A stretch of 64,000 bases of DNA, taken from the NCBI GenBank assembly GCA_937967325.1, contig CALBSQ010000389.1, positions 1 to 64,000 on the forward strand. The letters run 5' to 3'. Source of the stretch: an uncultured Chloroflexota bacterium. Lineage in GTDB: Bacteria > Chloroflexota > UBA4733. Position 1 is the first letter of the stretch, and each line of letters opens with the position of its first letter. The notes beneath the pieces were generated by a model that searched no databases, had not been told where the DNA came from, and saw nothing but the letters and a program-made list of their open reading frames with translations. Made by a program: the position numbers and the translations under genes. Positions 46,196 to 54,348 of the stretch are shown here, in pieces.

Positions 46196-46860
46196 AGCTT
46201 GCCGGACTCCAAGAGCGCAATCAGCAGCCGCGCCCATTCATCTTCGTCGGCGTCACCCCGATCCCGGCGCGGCGCCGCCATGAGGAGAGGAGAGTAACGG
46301 GCGCGCAGCGTGTCGGCCGCGAGTCCGAGACGCACGGCCCAATCCCGGATGATCTCTGCATATCGCGGCGAGCGCAGGAAGGCCACGAGACTGTCGCTCT
46401 TGCGCGTCGCAGCAACGGCTGTGATGTCGGTGAGGGACACACCCAGCATCCGGCTGATTGCTTCCGCGAGAGTGGCGTCCACAGGGGTGGAAGAGCCTTG
46501 CTCCACGCCGAAAAGCCATCTGATGCTGGTCGGGTGTCCTTCCGCTATCAGTCGCCTGGAGACGTCACCGATGGAGAGTCCCTGGCGGGCGCGCGCCACC
46601 TTGATGGCGACCCCGTTGAGCATGACGGGGGCGCGCGGCGCGACGAGCCCGAGCTCGGCAGCCACCGGGTCGTCTTCGAGCGCGGGGATGGCCAATGCCG
46701 CGGCATTCCAGGCGGCCTCCAGTAGGCGAATGACCTCCTGCGCCTCACGAAGCTCCGTTTCCCTGAGCTTGTGCAGCGATGGCGGCGTCTGCCCACGCTC
46801 CAAGGCCAGCAGGTACGCGTCGACGATCCCTTCGAGACGATCGTTGACCGAATCTTCCAT
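46192..46860 (-). CDS. XRE-family regulator paired with ImmA
   Basis: 222 residues. A helical N-terminal part (LEGIVDAYLLALERGQTPPS) precedes an XRE helix-turn-helix, ARQGLSIGDVSRRLIAEGHP. A C-terminal helical domain includes RSPRYAEIIRDWAVRLGL. A XRE protein directly before an ImmA-type protease is the standard repressor/protease pair. It begins 25 nt after the sigma gene and shares the orientation of the UBL operon, making it a candidate controller of that operon. Confidence 0.78.
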   Translation of the reverse strand: MEDSVNDRLEGIVDAYLLALERGQTPPSLHKLRETELREAQEVIRLLEAAWNAAALAIPALEDDPVAAELGLVAPRAPVMLNGVAIKVARARQGLSIGDVSRRLIAEGHPTSIRWLFGVEQGSSTPVDATLAEAISRMLGVSLTDITAVAATRKSDSLVAFLRSPRYAEIIRDWAVRLGLAADTLRARYSPLLMAAPRRDRGDADEDEWARLLIALLESGKL

Positions 46861-46885
46861 GCGTCAACTCTTTACACTTCTAGAT

Positions 46886-47476
46886 TTACTTCTCCAGCAT
46901 ATCCCGCAGACGCCTCGCGGCGGCCGTGACGAGTTGGGAGACACGCTGCGGCGTCACCTGGAGAGCCGCCGCCACGTCCTTCGCCGGTCTCGCCTGGATG
47001 ATCCGCTCCCTGAGCACATACTGCTCTCGCTCTGGCAGCGCCGGAAGGCATTCCAGGAGCGCTTCGCGAAGGAGGTTGCGCTGCACAATCTCCTCGACAT
47101 CCGCGCCAGCGTCGACCCAGGTATCCGCATACGCCGGCGGCAGCGGCTCATGGCGAGGAATCCGCTCCTTGCCGAGCGCGTCCCGCCGCTCAATCCGCGA
47201 CTTCCGCAGCACGTCAATGGCCGCTCGGGTTGTGACTGTCACCAGATGGGCGCGCAGGTTCTCGATGTCTCGTGGCAATCCTCGCTCGCGCAATCGCAGA
47301 ACCACATCCTGAACGACATCCGTCGCCGACACCCCGTCGACGATCCGATCTTCCGAGTGAAACAAGACGGCGGAGGCGGAGCGGAGCATCGCCTCACGGT
47401 GCTCCGCGTAGATGCTTGCCAAGTCCGGTGCGCCCACACGCACACCCTCCAGTAAAGCGTCGTCGGCGGTATTCAT
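46886..47476 (-). CDS. ECF-like RNA polymerase sigma factor in UBL operon 2
   Basis: About 196 residues. Region 2: LASIYAEHREAMLRSASAVL then ATDVVQDVVLRLRERG and NLRAHLVTVTTRAAIDVLRK. Region 4: LLECLPALPEREQYVLRERI followed by PAKDVAAALQVTPQRVSQLV, a classical sigma-70 HTH. The start ATG at 47476 overlaps the E1 stop (ATGA), so it is translated with the E1. No anti-sigma gene is next to it. Its targets are unknown; it may transcribe the operon itself. Confidence 0.85.
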   Translation of the reverse strand: MNTADDALLEGVRVGAPDLASIYAEHREAMLRSASAVLFHSEDRIVDGVSATDVVQDVVLRLRERGLPRDIENLRAHLVTVTTRAAIDVLRKSRIERRDALGKERIPRHEPLPPAYADTWVDAGADVEEIVQRNLLREALLECLPALPEREQYVLRERIIQARPAKDVAAALQVTPQRVSQLVTAAARRLRDMLEK

Positions 47477-48945
47477 TCCTCCGCGTACAGCCTGCGCATC
47501 CATCGGCGGCGTACGGGCGAGACGCACGCGCAGCGGCCGGAGGTATCGGCCGATCGACGAAGGGTGAACCCGCCTGGCAGGCCGGACATGTCCAGATCGA
47601 ACCGACGATTGATGAGGGGCAGCCCGTAGGCGGCCTTCGCGATCTCCGCCACCGCCAGCACGCCACCCATCCAGGAGACGTACGGCGCCGACACAACCGC
47701 CGGTGCTTTGCCTCCCACGTTTACGACGGCCTCAGCATACACGCGCCCGATCAGGTCCACCAGGCGGCGTCCGATCAGGCTCGGGACGCGTTCCGGACGC
47801 AGTCGTCCGGCGCGGACGGCTGCCTGCACATCCTCGGCGCGCAGGCGGCCCTCCCCGATGAGCAACTCGGTGACCCGCTCGACGGAGAGCCCGCTCTGCT
47901 GCGCCCATGCCTGCGCCTGCCCGAGTGGCGGCGTGACGTCGACGAAGTCACAGTAGGGACAGGCGAAACCGTCGCCCAGGCTCTCGCGCTGCAAGTGCAG
48001 GGCCAGGCCGGAGACCCCGGTGGACAGAGTGGTCCGCGCCAGCACGTCGGCAACCTGCAGCCGTCCCGCCACGCCATCGACCGAGGAGATCGCGATGCCG
48101 TCGAAGCCGGGATCCGGTTGCGCGGCCACCCACTCCGCGACGAAACCGTCGAACGTGCGCGCCTGCCATCCCATCCTGCCGAGCATCCCGCCCAACCACG
48201 CCGCTTTGGGACCAGATTCGGCGCCTGTGGCTGCTGGATAGCGGTATGAGTTCTTATGCGGATCGAAGGTATCGCCGTCGACAATATCGATCGTACCGGC
48301 CAATTCTGGCATGCAGGCAAGGACGCAGGCGACGCTCGATCCGACCGAGCCCGCCCCAAACAGCGCGAGGCGGAGTGGCGCCGCCGTGAGCGACCCAGTC
48401 GCCGGTGCCGGAGCGAGGCGATAGTCGAGCAGGTTCCAGGCGAGGCTGCCAACGAGAGGGCAGCGTGGGAGGCCCAGGGGGCCGAGCACCTGCTTGGCAA
48501 TCTCGGCCGCCAGCAGTGCCGCGGCGGCCTGGAGCCCAAGGCCGGTGCTCTCCCCAGCAACCGGCTGCGGCCCCGGCCCGAGGTAGGCGGTCCAGTCGTT
48601 GCCGCCCATCCCTAGTACGACATCGTGCGCGGGGGCGCCCACACCGATCGGCACGTCGCGATCTGGCGACCGCGTCGCCGTCGGCCCGGCCCGCGCCAGG
48701 TACTCGACTGCCGCTTGCACTGTGTCCTTGCCCCAGGGATTTGGACCGAGCCGCGCATCCCCTTCAATCGTGACGTGGGGGAACAGCCGGACGAGGATGG
48801 CGGCCAGGGTGACGGCCGCAGGCGCCGCTCGCTCCCCCAGCCCGGCGCCGAGGTACACGACCGGGCGGATGCCATCCAGGGCTTCCAGCACGCGCTCGCC
48901 GGCCACGCTGAGGAGGCCCGGCCCCAGTGACAAGCGCGGGTCCAT
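47473..48945 (-). CDS. E1-like ubiquitin-activating enzyme with two ThiF-like halves (UBL system 2)
   Basis: 490 residues. The first half (about 25-170: VVYLGAGLGERAAP ... GLGLQAAAALLAAEIAKQVL) looks like a degenerate adenylation domain without the GxGxxG loop. The second (about 190-440) is active ThiF: LRLALFGAGSVGSSVACVLA, DIVDGDTFDPHKNSYRY and DGIAISSVDG, plus CPYC at GDGFACPYCDF. The C-terminus carries CACVSPVRRRW. Eukaryotic E1s also join an inactive and an active half. It starts one base inside the JAMM stop (TGATG) and its own stop overlaps the sigma start. Activates the UBL encoded at 49810. Confidence 0.85.
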   Translation of the reverse strand: MDPRLSLGPGLLSVAGERVLEALDGIRPVVYLGAGLGERAAPAAVTLAAILVRLFPHVTIEGDARLGPNPWGKDTVQAAVEYLARAGPTATRSPDRDVPIGVGAPAHDVVLGMGGNDWTAYLGPGPQPVAGESTGLGLQAAAALLAAEIAKQVLGPLGLPRCPLVGSLAWNLLDYRLAPAPATGSLTAAPLRLALFGAGSVGSSVACVLACMPELAGTIDIVDGDTFDPHKNSYRYPAATGAESGPKAAWLGGMLGRMGWQARTFDGFVAEWVAAQPDPGFDGIAISSVDGVAGRLQVADVLARTTLSTGVSGLALHLQRESLGDGFACPYCDFVDVTPPLGQAQAWAQQSGLSVERVTELLIGEGRLRAEDVQAAVRAGRLRPERVPSLIGRRLVDLIGRVYAEAVVNVGGKAPAVVSAPYVSWMGGVLAVAEIAKAAYGLPLINRRFDLDMSGLPGGFTLRRSADTSGRCACVSPVRRRWMRRLYAEE

Positions 48946-49400
48946 CAAACCACCGTCACCCATGCCTCGCGCTCCCTCCCGGGCGGGAGCTCGTCCCACC
49001 GGTCGCCCTGCCGAACATATACCGCGCAGTCTGCCAAGCCACGACGCAACCCCAAACCGAAGAAGGGGACGACGATACTGAGCGCCCCTCGTTGCGTCAG
49101 GATCGGGTTCTCATTGTCGGTGTCCGAGTGGAAGGCTTCTCCCGGGTGGCTGTGAATGCGGGCGACGTAGCGTTCCTCCAGGTCGAGCGCGGCCGCAAGC
49201 TCCAGCTTGCCGGCCAGCGACACCTCCACCCAGCAGCCGAGTCCGCGGCCCGCGCGCTGCGTCGGGATGACGAGGCGGTTGGCGACCTGTTCGCTCCGGC
49301 AGGCGATAAGCGCTGTCGCCTCCAGGCCTTCCGCTCCCCGCTCCTCGAAGAAGCGGCGGGCTTCTTCCAACACCGCTGCGCCGATGCGCATTGGCTTCAT
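48945..49400 (-). CDS. JAB/JAMM metalloprotease (UBL system 2)
   Basis: 151 residues. JAMM residues are visible as GLEATALIACR (Glu) and RIHSHPGEAFHSDTDNENP (H-x-H-P, Ser, Asp), spaced by six rather than seven residues before the Ser. MKPMRIGAAV at 49400 is the start, since its ATG overlaps the E2 stop (ATGA). Its stop overlaps the E1 start. It would remove the UBL from targets, or trim it if another form exists. Not related closely to the JAMM at 3760 beyond the motif. Confidence 0.85.
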   Translation of the reverse strand: MKPMRIGAAVLEEARRFFEERGAEGLEATALIACRSEQVANRLVIPTQRAGRGLGCWVEVSLAGKLELAAALDLEERYVARIHSHPGEAFHSDTDNENPILTQRGALSIVVPFFGLGLRRGLADCAVYVRQGDRWDELPPGREREAWVTVV

Positions 49401-49810
49401 CGCCCACACTTCCGGAGCAGGTGGTCCAGGAGGTCCGCCAGGCGCAGGCCGTGGCGATACCGGTCCCAGACGTCGACCAAGTGCCCGGGATAGGTGTGGT
49501 ACTCGTAGGTCCCTTGCACGCAGGCGAAGGGAACCTTGAGGACCGGATGCTCGCTATGGTAGAGACCCGGCGGCCAGCCGGACGCAGGCAGGGGTCGGCC
49601 ATCGGCATCCACCGCCGACAGGCGCAAGGGCTCCGCGTCGTATGCGCGCCCGTCGAGGCGGAGGCAGTAGCTGCCTCCACCCGGTGCTTGGAAGTGGCAG
49701 TAGACGATGTGGCCGTCCGCCACGATGTCTTGTGCGCGCCCGGCGAGCCGGTCTCGCGCGACGGCCACGTCGTCGTAGAGGAGTTCACGCAGCACGGTCG
49801 GGTGGAGCAT
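49397..49810 (-). CDS. E2-like (Prok-E2 family) conjugating protein (UBL system 2)
   Basis: 137 residues. A strand-rich first half (HIVYCHFQAPGGGSYCLRLD) leads to PFACVQGTYEYHTYPGH, with C97 a likely catalytic Cys followed by the His/Tyr cluster seen in bacterial E2-like proteins. The end is a helix, LRLADLLDHLLRKC. No HPN motif, so this is a divergent branch, unlike the E2 at 4899. Its position directly between UBL and JAMM supports the assignment. It starts one base inside the UBL stop (TGATG). The family assignment is moderately sure. Confidence 0.65.
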   Translation of the reverse strand: MLHPTVLRELLYDDVAVARDRLAGRAQDIVADGHIVYCHFQAPGGGSYCLRLDGRAYDAEPLRLSAVDADGRPLPASGWPPGLYHSEHPVLKVPFACVQGTYEYHTYPGHLVDVWDRYRHGLRLADLLDHLLRKCGR

Positions 49811-50121
49811 CAGCCGTCGACCTGCGGCCCCTTGGCGACGAGCACGAGGATACCGCCCTCGCGCACGCCGTAGTCCTCCAGCCGCCCCGCGTCGTTCATC
49901 TCCGTGGCCTGATCGCCGCGGAGGAGCACCATGCCGTACGCGCCCGGTGCGAGTTCATTGTGTGACGTGAAGTACCGCTCGGCGGTCTTCGCCACCGTGG
50001 CGACGCGCTCCTCTACATTCATATGGAACTGGTGATTGATGCCCGCTGGCGTGCGGATCGTCACCGCGATTGCCTGGTGCCCATGGGCGAAATCCTGTTG
50101 CTCAGTTTGTTGCTGAACCAT
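49810..50121 (-). CDS. Ubiquitin-like modifier (UBL system 2)
   Basis: 103 residues from ATG 50121, which has AAGGAGG 6 nt upstream; an in-frame ORF begins further up but lacks such a site. Beta-grasp pattern: AIAVTIRTPAGINHQFHMNV, a helix ERVATVAKTAERYF, YGMVLLRGDQATEMND and a closing strand EGGILVLVAKGPQVDG. It ends in a single Gly before the stop. The N-terminal VQQQTEQQDFAHGHQ is probably disordered. First gene of the coupled UBL-E2-JAMM-E1-sigma operon. Little similarity to the UBL at 5672. Confidence 0.85.
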   Translation of the reverse strand: MVQQQTEQQDFAHGHQAIAVTIRTPAGINHQFHMNVEERVATVAKTAERYFTSHNELAPGAYGMVLLRGDQATEMNDAGRLEDYGVREGGILVLVAKGPQVDG

Positions 50122-50865
50122 TGCAGACCTCCTTGGCGGGACCGTCATCGGCCCCTCTCCATTGAAGACGTGGGCCAGAGCGCGAATGAAAGAGCTGAAG
50201 GGCGACGATGAGTAAATTCGTCGACATCAACGGCTGTTCTGCTCCAAGGGAGCCGCGGCAGCGGAGCGGTCAGTGTGGGTGTATCGTGGGGTAGCGGTGG
50301 CGGGCAAGGAACAAGCGGGCCCCCGAGGGACATATTAGCTGCTGTGCCGTCAGCCTGATGTCAGCGTAGCTACCCTCACGTTCCACCGCCCGGTCGTCGC
50401 ATTTGCCTAACACGCTCCAAGGATTCGTCCATCAGCACACGTCGGGGCGCGCCGCCCACCCTCAAGATCTCCCTTGAAGCGTACGCTCCGCCGATCGCGG
50501 GGAGGATCGCCCATCCGTCTTAGTTTATCCGGGCTTCAAGTAAGGATGTTGACCACAGGTAAGAGCACAAGTCGTTGGAGTAAGAGACTCTGCAGAGTAT
50601 AGGCGATGCTGTACCTGAGCAAGCCGCTTGAACCGCGTATACTGCCGTCGTGTGTAGTGGTTCGCCGGCTTCTCCCTCAAAAGAGCCGGTCGGGATGGTC
50701 GCTCCCGAGCCTTCGGGCGACACGCGACCAGCGGCACGGTGCAGCCGTAGTGCCTGCGGGACTGCCTCATCGAGGCGCCGCTCAGACGCACAGAATCGCG
50801 CCACTGGCCGATGTACTTGGCGGTAGAAGGGATACCTCCGACAGGGATTCGCTCCTCACCAGTTG
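50122..50865. other. Intergenic region upstream of UBL operon 2
   Basis: About 740 nt without a supported gene. Short frames on both strands have no motifs. The promoter and operator of the UBL operon are expected in the right-hand part of 50122-50300, but no clear box or palindrome was identified. Confidence 0.5.
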
Positions 50866-51618
50866 TCATCCCTCAAGCTCAAGCGCTAGGGAATGCATCG
50901 TTTCTGATGGCACCTCGGACATAGCAAGCATCGTCTCCGGCATCCCCTCCTCGGCGACGGCTGTAGCGACGATGCCGGCACTCAGACGGAGATCGCGCGC
51001 CGCATTGGAACATCCCTTATCCGGGCGCTCTACCGTTGCGGTTGTTTCCACTCCCGCCTGAGTGACCGACTCGGACGCTAGCCTCAGTCGTTCGGCTCCC
51101 GTCACACCAAAGCCGCAATCAACGGAAAAGTCGCGCAGTTCCGGTCCGAAATCGACGTGCAGCGCGGCACGGCCGCGCTGCTGTGCGAGCAACTGCACTT
51201 GGTTCATGAGCTGACTGCCAATGCCGCGACGGCGCAGGCGCGGATGCAGCGTGGTGTCCAGAAGGACGGCATGCAGCCGGCCATCCCAGGCGACGATGAC
51301 AAAGCCTACGACCTCATCGTCGGCGTAAGCAGAGACGCACCCCGACCTGTGCCGAAGCACGGCGCAAAGGTCGCGCGCCGCGTGCCCCGGCCAGACGGCT
51401 CCAAAGAGCGCATCGACCGTGGCGTTGGTGACGTCCGGACTGCCGTGGTAGCCGATGGCCACCAGGTCAACGTGCGCACTCTCGACCGTGTCTCCCTCGA
51501 CTGCGCGCGTCGACCGGGAGGAGGCGTAACTCGGCGGGCGACGCCATGAGCGACGGCTCGTCGCCACGCCAGCGCATCCCCTGATCGCTTGGCGTCCGTT
51601 CCGTTCCTCTTTCCCCAA
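50866..51618 (-). CDS. GNAT-family N-acetyltransferase
   Basis: Up to 250 residues; the start is uncertain because the first ~45 residues are Arg-rich and unlikely. The GNAT core is clear: ADDEVVGFVIVAWDGRLHAV, LLDTTLHPRLRRRGIGSQLM (acetyl-CoA loop R-R-x-G-I-G) and GRAALHVDFGPELRDFSVDC. A ~70-residue C-terminal extension has no known domain. Acetylates an unknown substrate. Separated from the UBL operon by about 740 nt. Confidence 0.7.
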   Translation of the reverse strand: MGKEERNGRQAIRGCAGVATSRRSWRRPPSYASSRSTRAVEGDTVESAHVDLVAIGYHGSPDVTNATVDALFGAVWPGHAARDLCAVLRHRSGCVSAYADDEVVGFVIVAWDGRLHAVLLDTTLHPRLRRRGIGSQLMNQVQLLAQQRGRAALHVDFGPELRDFSVDCGFGVTGAERLRLASESVTQAGVETTATVERPDKGCSNAARDLRLSAGIVATAVAEEGMPETMLAMSEVPSETMHSLALELEG

Positions 51619-51810
51619 GGCGTGCGCGACTGCGGAGCAGCCGGCCGGTCGGACACCGGCGTCGCCGCGTGGCGCGGCGACGGGCGTGCGTGGAAGGAGG
51701 ACCGCAGGGGCTCGTCAAAACAGGGCGGCGTGCAGGCCGCAACCATTCCATAGTGTGAGGCCGGGCGCGCCGTGCGCCCGGCCTCCTGGCGTTATGGGAG
51801 GAGTATTGTC

Positions 51811-52308
51811 GTGCTGCATCTCGTGCCTATCGTCGTGGGAATCCTGGCGGTCTTTGTGGCCGTGACGCTGGTCTGGCCCTACTGCCGGCCGGCACCGTTC
51901 CCCATGGAGGTGCTCCTGGACGACTGGCGCCGGCGGGCGATCGTCCGCCGGCAGCTCGGGGGAGGCCTGCGCCGGCTCCGCCGCCTCGTCCGCGGACGGA
52001 GCGGCGTGGAAGCGGCCCTCCTCGTGGTCGAGTCGCTGCCGAATGGCAAGCGTGCCGAGTGTCACGCGGCGCGACGCCGAGGCGAGGGTGGGGCCGCGCA
52101 GGTCATCACCGTGGCGCTCACGACCGGCGAGCGTCGCCACACCGCCGATGAGCTGCTCGCCGTGGTCGCCGAGCAGTACCTGGCGCTGGTGCTGGGAGCC
52201 CGGCGGCCACGTCCGGCATCAACCGTGGTGGCACCCGCTGCCACCACGCCGGATCGCCTGCGCGCGCTGCTGACTGACCTCGGGGTGCGCGATGGGACGG
52301 CCGGCTAG
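51811..52308 (+). CDS. Small membrane protein of the accessory island
   Basis: About 165 residues from GTG 51811, chosen because GGGAGGAG lies 7 nt upstream. One N-terminal membrane segment (LVPIVVGILAVFVAVTLVW) is followed by a basic cytoplasmic domain with a helix (TADELLAVVAEQYLALVLGA). No family recognised. First plus-strand gene of the 51.8-64 kb island. Confidence 0.55.
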   Translation: MLHLVPIVVGILAVFVAVTLVWPYCRPAPFPMEVLLDDWRRRAIVRRQLGGGLRRLRRLVRGRSGVEAALLVVESLPNGKRAECHAARRRGEGGAAQVITVALTTGERRHTADELLAVVAEQYLALVLGARRPRPASTVVAPAATTPDRLRALLTDLGVRDGTAG

Positions 52309-52407
52309 CGGGCGTCTCGATGCGCCTGTCCCGTTTCCGACGGTGAGGCGGACGTCGGGAGCAGAAAAGGAATTCGCGACGTTGACCAACTTGGAAGGAG
52401 CAGATCG

Positions 52408-53484
52408 GTGTCCAGTGTAACCCTCCACAGCTTCGCGGAGCTCGGGGAGTACTTCGATAGCAGTCCGGCGCTTCCGGCGCCGACGCCGGTGGCGGAAGCT
52501 GGCAGCGATGGGCCGGGCCCGGTCGCGCCCGACGGTGAGGACGCCGTCGGGCCGGCGCCTGCCGACCTTGCCACCCTGCTGGACCGACTAGCATCGGCGG
52601 GCGCGGTCCTGGCGACGCTCGTGCGAGCGGATCAGGAAGCGAGAGCCGCGGCCGCCGACCAGCTGGCCCGCTACGATGCCCTCACGCGCGAGCGGCGCCA
52701 GGCAGACGAGGTGCTCGCCCAGGCGCGCCAGGTGCGCGGTCAGGCCGATGCGCTGGCGGCGGACGCCTTCAGCGAGGAGGGACGCTCGGCGGCGGTTCGG
52801 GTGATCGCCGTCGCAACGGAGGCCGAAGAAGCGGCCGACCGCCTCGTCGTGAGACGACGCGCCGAGATGGAGGCACTGGCAGCGGAGCCCGCGCTGGCAC
52901 GCCTGCTAGAGGAGCGGCGTCAGGAGGAGCAGCGCCGGGCAGCCGCGTCCGCCGCGGCAGAGTCCGCGCGGCGGCTGCGGGAGGGCCTCGACGCCGTGGA
53001 ACACGTCCTGGCGGCGGGACAGCTCGAGGAAGCTGAAGGGCTACTGAGGGCTCTCGCCAAGGACTACCCCGACAGCGCTGAGGTCAATTCCCTCCAGTCC
53101 ATCATCGCGCGGCGGGGCGAGACCGTGAAGTCCTCCGTTGCGAGTGAAGCCCTACGGCTGGCCCGGCGGGCCTACCGTCGGGCCCCGGCCGACGCCATCG
53201 CCCGCTTGGAGGCGCTCGACCTGGCCGGGCTGCCCGAGCACCTGCGCCATCAGATCACCGGTCTATGGGCGGCCGCATGCGCCCGGCTCTGCCGCGAGCG
53301 CGGCGACGCGGAGCCGCGCCTGCGCTATCTACCGCAGCCGGGGGTCGGCGTGGTCGTAGCCCGCGAGGCCGCCGGCCAGCCCTATGTGGTGGTGAGTGCG
53401 CTCGGCGCCGACCTGCCAGCGGGCACTCTCGTCGACCAGCGCTTGATCCAGAGCGCCCGGCCTTTGCGCGCCACCGGCCGCTGA
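52408..53484 (+). CDS. Coiled-coil protein of the accessory island, unknown function
   Basis: 358 residues from GTG 52408 with GGAAGGAG upstream. After MSSVTLHSFAELGEYFDS and a Pro/Ala-rich spacer, residues about 70-210 are a long Ala/Arg/Glu coiled coil (ARAAAADQLARYDALTRERR). A helical repeat part follows (EGLLRALAKDYPDSAEVNSL), then a compact C-terminal domain ending GTLVDQRLIQSARPL. No recognised family. The coiled coil suggests a structural role. Confidence 0.6.
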   Translation: MSSVTLHSFAELGEYFDSSPALPAPTPVAEAGSDGPGPVAPDGEDAVGPAPADLATLLDRLASAGAVLATLVRADQEARAAAADQLARYDALTRERRQADEVLAQARQVRGQADALAADAFSEEGRSAAVRVIAVATEAEEAADRLVVRRRAEMEALAAEPALARLLEERRQEEQRRAAASAAAESARRLREGLDAVEHVLAAGQLEEAEGLLRALAKDYPDSAEVNSLQSIIARRGETVKSSVASEALRLARRAYRRAPADAIARLEALDLAGLPEHLRHQITGLWAAACARLCRERGDAEPRLRYLPQPGVGVVVAREAAGQPYVVVSALGADLPAGTLVDQRLIQSARPLRATGR

Positions 53485-53570
53485 CCGGACGCGTGGTCAC
53501 CCGGCCCCGCGGAGGGAGGCCTTCCCGGGGCCGGAAGGGCAGCAAGCGTGGCGTGGAGCGGCGGGAGGCG

Positions 53571-53936
53571 ATGGGATCACTGGACGACCTGGATCGGGAG
53601 ATCGTCGACTACTGGGCGGCGCAGCACCAGCTAGCCCTCGGCTTGCCCGGTCGGGCCTTCGTCGAGGCGGCGACGCACGCCGCTTTGGGGCGGCTGCGCT
53701 GCTACCACACGGCGGGCGACCTGCTGCGCTGGCACGACCTGAGTAGCACCGCGATCCTTGCCCTGATCCGCAGTCTGCTCCCGACCGCGCCGGAGTACGC
53801 CGTCTGGCAGGTCTGGTGCTCGGCGCTGCACCTACGCCGGACCGAGCTGGATGGGACGTCCCCGCGGCTCGGTGCGGTCGAGCTACCGCTGCCGGATCGA
53901 TCACGGCGGTGCGACGTTGATCACACCGATCGGTAG
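53571..53936 (+). CDS. Hypothetical protein of the accessory island
   Basis: 121 residues from ATG 53571, with GGGAGG 3 nt upstream. Sequence such as DDLDREIVDYWAAQHQLALG and LRCYHTAGDLLRWHDL, then TAPEYAVWQVWCSALHLRRT. Helical, acidic start and basic end; no known domain. It lies 48 nt before the Xre/RES genes. Confidence 0.5.
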   Translation: MGSLDDLDREIVDYWAAQHQLALGLPGRAFVEAATHAALGRLRCYHTAGDLLRWHDLSSTAILALIRSLLPTAPEYAVWQVWCSALHLRRTELDGTSPRLGAVELPLPDRSRRCDVDHTDR

Positions 53937-53984
53937 AATTTTGGGGTATGTTGCTGGTAGGCCTTCCGTGAGGAGGATACGACG

Positions 53985-54348
53985 ATGGCGGTCGAAGCGC
54001 GGGTATGGCCAGCGCGACGGCAGCCGGCTCGGTTGTCGGCGCCGGAAGTTGCCCGTTGCCTGCAGGACATCCTCGGGCAGCGGCTCGCGGCCGAGGCGGT
54101 CGGTGTGCGCGACCGCAAGGCGGTCGGGGCCTGGGCGCGGGGCGCGGCAGCCGCATCCCCAGACGGCGGTCCATCTGCGCCACGCCTACGAGGTGATGCA
54201 GCTGCTGCTGCAGCGGGAAGGGCCGGAGACGGTGCGCGCCTGGTTCGCCGGGATGAATCCGGAGCTGGACGACCGCTCACCGGCATCCCTCGTGACCACC
54301 AACCCGGTGGCAGTCGTTGGCGCCGCGCGCGCCTTCCTCGCCTCCTGA
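53985..54348 (+). pseudogene. Xre/MbcA/ParS-type antitoxin, frameshifted
   Basis: The first frame starts MAVEARVWPARRQPARLSAP and contains an XRE-like part (EVARCLQDILGQRLAAEAVG then VRDRKAVGAWARG). Near 54145 the sequence changes frame to HLRHAYEVMQLLLQREGPET and VRAWFAGMNPELDDRSPASL, the toxin-binding C-terminal domain, ending FLAS at 54348. One G-rich indel separates them. In the unshifted frame this would be an antitoxin for the RES gene that overlaps its end. Confidence 0.7.

Noticed and set aside
50525..50869. 114-residue minus-strand frame upstream of UBL operon 2
   Set aside because: No recognisable domain or start signal.
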